NCBI GenBank assembly: GCA_026545225.1
Contig: CM048849.1
Location: 9,016,041 to 9,080,040 of the forward strand
Direction of reading: 5' to 3'
Origin: Cornus controversa
Taxonomy: Eukaryota; Streptophyta; Magnoliopsida; Cornales; Cornaceae
Length of the DNA stretch: 64,000 bases
In this document: positions 56,785-64,000 of the stretch, piece after piece
Layout: every line of letters starts with the position of its first letter
Position numbering within the stretch: the first letter of the stretch is position 1
The notes under the pieces: model-generated
Seen by the model: only the letters and a program-made list of their open reading frames with translations
Database searches by the model: none
What the model was told of the DNA's origin: nothing
Position numbers and translations under genes: made by a program

Positions 56785-59640
56785 TTGATTTTGTTGTCAC
56801 TTGTTTTTGTTACCGTGAATGATTACATGTAATATATTAAGATTAAAGATATATAATTTAGTTCAAGGATACATGTGAACGTTGAGGGTGGTTGTCTCGA
56901 TGCTATTAGACTTTTACCCTGCAAATTGACTGTTGTAATCATGGAGGATATAAGGTCCTTCCTCTTCTTGCATGAAGATGTTTACTTCACATGGACTCTT
57001 GAGAACTGGAAATTGAGTGGTCCAAGTTTAGTCAATAGGGATTTCAGTCAACCACGGCAGTTTAAAATGGTCTACCAAGCCCCACTTTGCCTTAGTTTTC
57101 TATTGTATGAATTGGAAAAAGAACAAACGAAAACAAAAAATTGCCGACTTGATAATTTTTCCAAATGGAACAGTGACAACTATGTTTTGAAAAATGATTG
57201 GTTCAGTGAACCAACCAAACAGCTGAAAAATAGTCTATATCAAATCTCTCTTGGTCTTAATTTTGTTGTCACTTGTTTTTGTTACGGTTAATGATTATAT
57301 ATAATATATTAAGTTACGGTTGATCAATACTATAGGACTTTCTCAAGATATTTACATCACATTGACTGTTGAGAATTGAAAATTCAGTGGCACAAGTTTA
57401 GTCAATAGTCGCTATCAGTCGACCACGGCAGTTTTGAATGGTCTACCAGGCCCCTCTTTTTTTTAGTTTTTTATTGTATGGATAGGAGAAAAGAAAGACA
57501 AAAAAATAAATTGCTTGATAATTTTTCCATCTTGATAATTTTTCCAAACAAAGTAATGACAACTTTGTTTTGGAAAATGATTAGTACAGTTAACCAATCA
57601 AACAGCAGAAAAAAAATAGTCTATATCCAATCTCTCTTGACCTTGATTTTGTTGTCACTGGATTTTGTTATGGTTAATGATTATATGTAAATATTAAGTT
57701 AAGATTAAGGATACATAATTTAGTTCAAAGATATATGTGGATATCGACGGTGATCAATGTTATTAGACTTTCTCAAGATATTTACATTACTTAACTCTTG
57801 AGAACTAGAAATTCAGTGGCCTAAGGTTAGTCAATAGTCGCTATCAATCAACCACGACAGCTTAAAATGGCTACCGGATCCCTCTTTGCTTTAGTTTTCT
57901 ATTGTATGGAATGGAAAAAGAAAGCAAAAAAAAATTGTCAACTTTATAATTTTGGAAAATAATTAGTACATTGAACCAATATAACAACGGAAAAAATAGT
58001 CTTATATCAAATCTCTCTTGGTCTTAATTTTGTTGTCACTTGTTTTTGTTACGGTTAATGATTATATATAATATATTAAGTTACGGTTGATCAATACTAT
58101 CGGACTTTCTCAAGATATTTACATCACATTGACTGTTGAGAATTGAAAATTCAGTGGCACAAGTTTAGTCAATAGTCGCTATCAGTCGACCACGGCAGCT
58201 TTGAATGGTCTATCAGGCCCCTCTTTTTTTTAGTTTTTTATTGTATGGATAGGGGAAAAGAAAGACAAAAAAATAAATTGCTTGATAATTTTTCCAAACA
58301 AAGCAATGACAACTTTGTTTTGGAAAATGATTAGTACAGTTAACCAATCAAACAGCAGAAAAAAAATAGTCTATATCCAATCTCTCTTGACCTTGATTTT
58401 GTTGTCACTGGATTTTGTTATGGTTAATGATTATATGTAAAATATTAAGTTAAGATTAAGGATATATAATTTAGTTCAAAGATATATGTGGATATCGACG
58501 GTGATCAATGTTATTAGACTTTCTCAAGATATTTACATTACTTAACTCTTGAGAACTAGAAATTCAGTGGCCTAAGGTTAGTCAATAGTCGCTATCAATC
58601 AACCACGACAGCTTAAAATGGCTACCGGATCCCTCTTTGCTTTAGTTTTCTATTGTATGGAATGGAAAAAGAAAGCAAAAAAAAATTGTCAACTTTATAA
58701 TTTTGGAAAATGATTAGTACATTGAACCAATATAACAGCGGAAAAAATAGTCTTATATCAAATCTCTCTTGGTCTTAATTTTGTTGTCACTTGTTTTTGT
58801 TACGGTTAATGATTATATATAATATATTAAGTTACGGTTGATCAATACTATAGGACTTTCTCAAGATATTTACATCACATTGACTGTTGAGAATTAAAAA
58901 TTCAGTGGCACAAGTTTAGTCAATAGTCACTATCAGTCGACCACGGCAGCTTTGAATGGTCTACCAGGCCCCTCTTTTTTTTAGTTTTTTTATTGTATGG
59001 ATAGGAGAAAAGAAAGACAAAAAAATAAATTGCTTGATAATTTTTCCATCTTGATAATTTTTCCAAACAAAGCAATGACAACTTTGTTTTGGAAAATGAT
59101 TAGTACAGTTAACCAATCAAACAGAAGAAAGAAAATAGTCTATATCCAATCTCTCTTGACCTTGATTTTGTTGTCACTGGATTTTGTTATGGTTAATGAT
59201 TATATGTAAAATATTAAGTTAAGATTAAGGATATATAATTTAGTTCAAAGATATATGTGGATATCGACGGTGATCAATGTTATTAGACTTTCTCAAGATA
59301 TTTACATTTCATTAACTCTTGAAAACTAGAAATTCAAGTGGCCTAAGGTTAGTCAATAGTCGCTATCAATCAACCACGACAGCTTAAAATGGCTACCGGA
59401 TCCCTCTTTGCTTTAGTTTTCTATTGTATGGAATGGAAAAAGAAAGAAAAAAAAATTGTCAACTTTATAATTTTGGAAAATGATTAGTACATTGAACCAA
59501 TATAACAGCGGAAAAAATAGTCTATATCAAATCTCTCTTGGCCTTGATTTTGTTGTCACTTGTTTTTGTTATGGTTAATGATTATATGCAATATATTAAG
59601 TTCAAATTAAAGATATATAATTTAGTTCAAAGATATATTT
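56785..59640. repeat. tandem array, about 760-bp dimeric unit, nearly four copies
   Basis: The phrase CAAATCTCTCTTGG.CTT recurs at 57241, 58008, 58759 and 59528, giving periods of 767, 751 and 769 bp. Each unit holds two related halves of about 380 bp, marked by TTACGGTTAATGATTATATA and by TTATGGTTAATGATTATATG. The halves share ACTTTCTCAAGATATTTACA, AGTCAATAGTCGCTATCA and CCACG.CAG. The first unit (56785-57240) is the most diverged. Confidence 0.88.
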
Positions 59641-60054
59641 TTGATTCAGCAAAGGGAAATACTTTTCATTCATTACATTTATGAATAATAAATGATTTTT
59701 TCTATTGTTTTTGAATTTTTTATTTAATATTGTTTAAAAAAACTCAATAATAAAAAATAAATCTCTATGAATTTAAGACAATGTTATCTAAAAATATTAG
59801 CAAATTATCTTAATAAATCAAATATAATGTGAATTTGAAATAATTTTTTTTTAAAAATTATTTATTTTTAATAAAATTTTAGCAAAAATAGTTTGAAAAA
59901 AATTAGTTAAGCAACCGCAACTTTAATATTTCATTTATTGTCTTTATGCAAAGCATATACTCATTATGCAGCCCACCAAGAATTTATAACTCAACTACTT
60001 ACAATGACATTTTCCAAACTTGATAAGTAGGAGTGAGTGGACTAAGACATGAAA
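59641..60054. other. A/T-rich interruption of the array
   Basis: No gene. CATTATGCAGCCCACCAAGA, then ATTTATAACTCAACT (59966-59996) is repeated at 60602-60637. Confidence 0.5.
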
Positions 60055-60208
60055 GTCGACGGTGATCAATGTTATTAGACTTTCTCAAGATGTTTACATT
60101 ACATTAACTCTTGAGAACTAGAAATTCAGTGGCCTAAGGTTAGTCAATAGTCGCTATCAATCAACCACGACAACTTAGAATGGCTACCGGATCCCTCTTT
60201 GCTTTAGT
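60055..60208. repeat. displaced copy of the array half-unit
   Basis: GTCGACGGTGATCAATGTTA to GGCTACCGGATCCCTCTTTG matches the end part of the array's second half. It is fused directly to the upstream region of the truncated WAK-like copy. Confidence 0.8.
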
Positions 60209-60242
60209 CGTCTTCTCTTGTTTGATTTTTCTTTTCTTTTTA

Positions 60243-60275
<33 letters not shown>

Positions 60276-60348
60276 TCCAAAAACACCAGTTTATATAACA
60301 TGTACCTGGGGAATCTCCATTCTAAATATAAAAGTAGAGAGGGAAAAA

Positions 60349-60545
60349 ATGGTGATTCAATTGTTGGTGCGATTAATGCTATTGTTATTATGGCTACGAG
60401 GCGCATCAGCAGCAAAGAGTAACAACAGCATCTCTAGCAAAACCTGGTTGTAACGACACATGCGGAAATGTTACCATTCCTTTCCCATTTGGTATTGGAG
60501 CTGGTCGTTTAGCAATAATACTAATAATAATAATAGCCTGCCAAT
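60349..60545 (+). pseudogene. truncated WAK-like gene copy
   Basis: The sequence from the (TA)n tract and GGGAATCTCCATTCTAAATA leader through ATG (60349) and a signal peptide (MVIQLLVRLMLLLLWLRGAS) parallels the gene at 63475. The frame then shifts near the CCTGGTTGT codons (about 60443-60452). ACATGCGGAAATGTTACCAT, TCCTTTCCCATTTGG persists in another frame, and homology ends at GGTATTGGAGCTGGTCG (about 60510). It is therefore a broken 5' fragment of a receptor-kinase gene. It is not expected to make a functional receptor. Confidence 0.8.
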
Positions 60546-62104
60546 GTCATTATGCAAAGCATATTACTCTAGATTAAAAAAAGAAAAGAAAAGCATATTA
60601 CTCATTATGCAGCCCACCAAGAATTTATAACTCAACTGCTTATAACTCAACAACTCAAACGTTGAGCTTTACTGAAATAATGATAAAAAAAAATACAGAA
60701 ATTGTTAAAGTCATGTAATATATATCACAAAAAAAATACTAATACTAATGTTATTATTTTAATCAGTTGTCTATTTCTATATTTCGTGTTTATTTTATTA
60801 CTTATTATTTGCAAGTGATATAAATATTATAATGCATGCATTATTCACTATTTATAATTGGATACATAAAATCAATATGAGATCGATTGTTCTATATGAG
60901 TGGTTGGGATTGCTTCCCAACCACTCAAACGCACTTTTAATTCACAAAGTTGCATTGAAAAGTGTTTTGTGAGAAAAAGAAGTGTGTTTAGGGAGAAGAG
61001 TTTTAATTGAAAACTCGGAGCTTCTGAAATTACATTCGAGTTACATCTACGTAGGTCATTTTATTTTTTTGGACAATATATTCTCTGTTTAGTTTTTATA
61101 AATATAATATTAAACAAACGTGTTAAGTATGAGAATCTCAAACGATCACTTTGTACCATCGATTTGTATCACTTTGTGTGAAATTGTTTTACTGAAATAA
61201 TGATAAAAAAAAATTCAAAAAATTGTTAAAGTTGCGTTCATAGAGCAACAATAAATTAATCACAGAAAAAGAATATCTAATGATTGTGTAATATATATAT
61301 ATATATATGACAAAAAAATACTAATATTAATATTATTATTTTAATCAGTTGTCTTTCTCTATATTTCGTGTTTATTTGATTACTTATTATTTGCAAGCAA
61401 TATAAATATTATAATGCATGCATTGTTCACTATTCAGTAATTGGATACTTAAAATCAATATGAAATCAATTGTTCTACTATAAAATGTGTTGACATAATA
61501 GGGTGAAGTTTTTTCACTTCATTGCATCTAGATTTCTAAAAATATAAGAAGTAAAGATACGGTAGATTTTATATATTAGTCTATTTTTTTGGATACTCAA
61601 TATTTAGTTCGAGCTGTTTGTACCTTAACCTAAGTCCAACTTTAATTAAGTTTGGATTGAAAATTTTCAATCTAAGCTAAAAATGATTGTCCAAACTCAT
61701 AAAAAATTGGGATAGGTTCGAGTTGGCCCGCCCAAGTTGCACCCCTAGGCTAATGCACATGTTTATTATTGTATAGATAATACAGTAAAATTAGTAATAA
61801 AAGTGCTTTAAACAATATTGTTACCTAATAAATTTAAAAGTGCTTTAAGTTTAAAAAACACTTTATACAATACATCATCAAACACTTAACATGTTTTTTA
61901 CTCACCGTAATTTTATGACAGCTCTATTGATAAAAGCGATTTCTAACATTACAACAGAAATGCCAAACGGGCTCTTCTACTTGGTGGTATATGGTGGTTG
62001 TATAAATTTGTGAAGAGGAGAAAGAAACTCATGCTCAAACAAAAGTTTTTTAAACGAAATGTCGGTATGTTATTGCAACAACAATTGTCTTTGGGTCACA
62101 TGGA
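60546..62104. repeat. intergenic DNA with a diverged 0.3-kb direct repeat
   Basis: The segment ACTGAAATAATGATAAAAAA...ATCAATATGA (about 60670-60890) recurs at about 61189-61473. Near 61715-61740, GCCCAAGTTGCACCCCTA resembles an hAT element end, but no partner end was found. No gene. Confidence 0.6.
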
Positions 62105-62240
62105 CACTTGAGGGGGAAAATTTTTTTTTGCTAACTTTATAATTTTTCCAAATGGGACCATGACAACTTGGCTTTGGAAAATGATTGTTACAGTGAACCA
62201 AACAACGAGGAAAATAGTCTATCCAATCTCTGTTGGTCAT
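62105..62240. repeat. diverged array half-unit upstream of the WAK gene
   Basis: TTATAATTTTTCCAAATGG, GGAAAATGATTGTTACAGTG and AAATAGTCTATCCAATCTCT match the array at 57150-57260. Confidence 0.7.
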
Positions 62241-63474
62241 TAGTAAGATGGTTGGTTTGAGATGTTGGAAGAGACTGAGTAAATTTTATTGTTCCAATTA
62301 ATAAGCAGAGAAGATAACTTTAATGGGTTTCTATGGAAACAGAGTGAGATGAAAATTTTCTCCTACTTTAATCGCATAGGAGTAAATTTCATTATTCCTA
62401 AATATACCAGTTTGAGTCCACCACCTTCGCCTTATCACAAGGATCAAAAACCTCAGAACAGACTAGTTTGGCATCACCAGCGTTGAAAAAGAGGGTATGA
62501 GGGGTGGTTTTGTACTCAATTAAAGAGTTGTGAACCAAAACTTCGTTCAACTGTTCACATTTCCTTCACTAAAACACAATCTCTGCACATAATTTACAGC
62601 TTGTTGGATTGGTAAAAATAGATGCGAAGGAAATGAAAGAAGGATTAGGGCTTCCCTCTATGATAGTGAGAGTGAAGGACGAGAGAATATGATGAGAGAT
62701 ATTGGAAGAGGATGGGGGAATTGTTTGTAGAAGATTAGGGTTTTTTGAGAGAGGAAAACACAGAACGAGGGTGAATTGAAACTAGTTCTGATGCAAAACA
62801 CTAAAAAATCCAAGTTTACGGATGGAAAAGGAAAAAGAAATGTCAAATGAAAAAGAGAAAAAAGAAAAGAAATTCAATATCAATCACTAGATCAGTCATA
62901 ACAATGCATTGGAAATGTAGTAATTAATAATAATAAAAGATAGACGAACAGAATAGAAAAATTGTAGCCATTAATGATGATATGTGGTATATTAATTATG
63001 CTTAAAAATATCTAATTTTTCGTAGTTATTTACAGAGACGTTTTTAAGTTTGAGTAAAACTCTTGCCGGGACATCATTATAACATCTTTTTTCTCAAGTG
63101 TCTAGATTCCCTTCGGGTTAAAGAGGGACCCAACCACCATGGGTTGGAAAGCAAAAAAGATGTTAGTTTAGGGATGGATTAAAAATAAACCTTGATTGTG
63201 TCTTTCTGTCTGTCTCTGTCATATAGTGGATAATTAATTGGGTCAGATATGGTTTGCTGGACTTTTCTTTCACGCGTATTGTTTTCTGTCTCTTTCATAT
63301 AGTGAATATTCCGTGCTACGTTGATTAGTAGCAGTGACTAACAAATAAAAGTCCTCGTCTCTTATTTGATTTTTCTTTTATTTTATTTTATTTTCCAAAT
63401 AGATTTGAAAATCCATATATATATATATACCTCTGAGAATCTCCATTCTCAATATAAAACTAGAGAGGGAAAAA
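62241..63474 (+). promoter_or_regulatory. upstream region of the WAK-like gene
   Basis: No gene seen. 62870-63000 resembles 56705-56860 (before the array). A (TA)n tract at 63415-63428 and the leader CTGAGAATCTCCATTCTCAA immediately precede the ATG and are shared with the truncated copy at 60243-60348. A TATA box is therefore plausible around 63415. Confidence 0.45.
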
Positions 63475-64000
63475 ATGGTGTTTCAGTTGGTAGTGCGGTT
63501 GATGCTATTATTATCTTTATTATTGTGGCTAACACTAACAGTAGCATCATCAGCACTAACAAACCTTTCTTCAGTAGCAAAGCCTGGTTGTCTAGAAACA
63601 TGCGGAAACGTTACCATTCCTTTCCCATTTGGGATTGGAGCTGGTTGTGCTGCCAACGACAACTTTGCAATCACTTGCCACAACTCTTCCAACAAACTTT
63701 TCTTCACTAGCAACAACCTTGAGGTGCTTGATTTGTCAAACTATGGCTATGGCTATGGCTATGTTGAAGTCCTTCTTCCCGTGCTCGCTTATGATTGTCC
63801 AAATGGGCGGACTAATCAACCTGTGAATTTGTCCCGTCATTTTGTGGTCTCTGAGTCCGATAATGTTTTCACGGCCACAGGTTGTAACAACCTGGCCTTA
63901 ATGTGGAACCAAGGAAGCAAAATTGTAGGTGGGTGCTCATCAATCTGCAGCGACAACAATTCAACTGATGGAGGAGGTTGTTATGGAATCAATTGCTGCC
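63475..64000 (+). CDS. wall-associated receptor kinase-like protein, N-terminal part (runs off window)
   Basis: WAK/WAK-like proteins are plasma-membrane receptor kinases whose extracellular part binds cell-wall pectin. The frame is open from ATG at 63475 to the window end, 175 codons. A signal peptide (about residues 1-27, MVFQLVVRLMLLLSLLLWLT) is followed by a GUB_WAK-type galacturonan-binding domain. This begins KPGCLETCGNVTIPFPFGIG (36-55), with Cys residues at 39, 43, 58 and onward, then FAITCHNSSNKLFF, TGCNN and GGGCYGINCC. An unusual GYGYGYGY run lies near residue 94. The EGF, membrane and kinase parts must lie beyond the window. The start is supported by the signal peptide and by the matching ATG in the broken copy. 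Confidence 0.88.
   Translation, partial: MVFQLVVRLMLLLSLLLWLTLTVASSALTNLSSVAKPGCLETCGNVTIPFPFGIGAGCAANDNFAITCHNSSNKLFFTSNNLEVLDLSNYGYGYGYVEVLLPVLAYDCPNGRTNQPVNLSRHFVVSESDNVFTATGCNNLALMWNQGSKIVGGCSSICSDNNSTDGGGCYGINCC

Noticed and set aside
56875-57291. 138-residue open frame at the start of the array
   Set aside because: It is the diverged first array unit; the frame is not kept in later units and no domain is recognised.
57478-59209. Two nearly identical 70-residue frames in the tandem array
   Set aside because: They are the same array unit seen twice, begin in non-conserved positions and are broken in the other units.

Overview
This is nuclear DNA from a seed plant, probably a eudicot and possibly a woody one. 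Genes have introns with GT..AG sites, and the sequence is AT-rich. It contains a wall-associated-kinase gene, plant-type LINEs with a zf-RVT tail, a Cassandra-like 5S-bearing TRIM and Mutator, hAT and PIF/Harbinger relics. I cannot name the species from the sequence alone.

Left part (1-12.9 kb): a broken NAC-domain gene (341-712), a Mutator-like element with an internal minisatellite (1931-2683), a small unassigned open frame (4718-4933), the 5' end of a fossil Ty3/gypsy element (5263-6490), a roughly 48-bp satellite (6625-7235), a 0.9-kb direct repeat (7833-8696 and 9081-10034) and a fossil Ty1/copia gag (10.5-11.2 kb).

Middle (about 15-56 kb): one host gene dominates. It is a sugar-phosphate/nucleotide-sugar translocator of the TPT/DMT family, resembling Arabidopsis At1g48230/At3g17430 as I remember them. 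Nine coding exons (29256-56067) give an uninterrupted 381-residue protein. A CT-rich exon near 15.0-15.34 kb may be its 5' leader. The introns are packed with transposons. The leader intron holds a threefold segmental duplication, a 5.2-kb PIF/Harbinger-like element and several LINEs. Coding intron 2 holds a LINE that was itself hit by a 25S rRNA fragment, a Cassandra-like TRIM and a MITE. Coding intron 5 is 17.6 kb long. It holds a LINE with ORF1, a 0.9-kb-arm inverted repeat with LTR-like ends, and a fossil chromovirus interrupted by a LINE (itself split by a solo LTR) and by an hAT-type element.

Right part (56-64 kb): downstream of the translocator is a tandem array of about 760-bp dimeric units. 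It is followed by a truncated WAK-like gene copy (60349-60545) and the 5' end of an open WAK-like gene running off the window (63475-64000).

I see no sign of a new multi-gene system. The most unusual structures are the same-site short/empty/long Harbinger series, the rRNA fragment inside a LINE, the large inverted repeat, and a very large gene that keeps tiny exons between huge transposon-filled introns.
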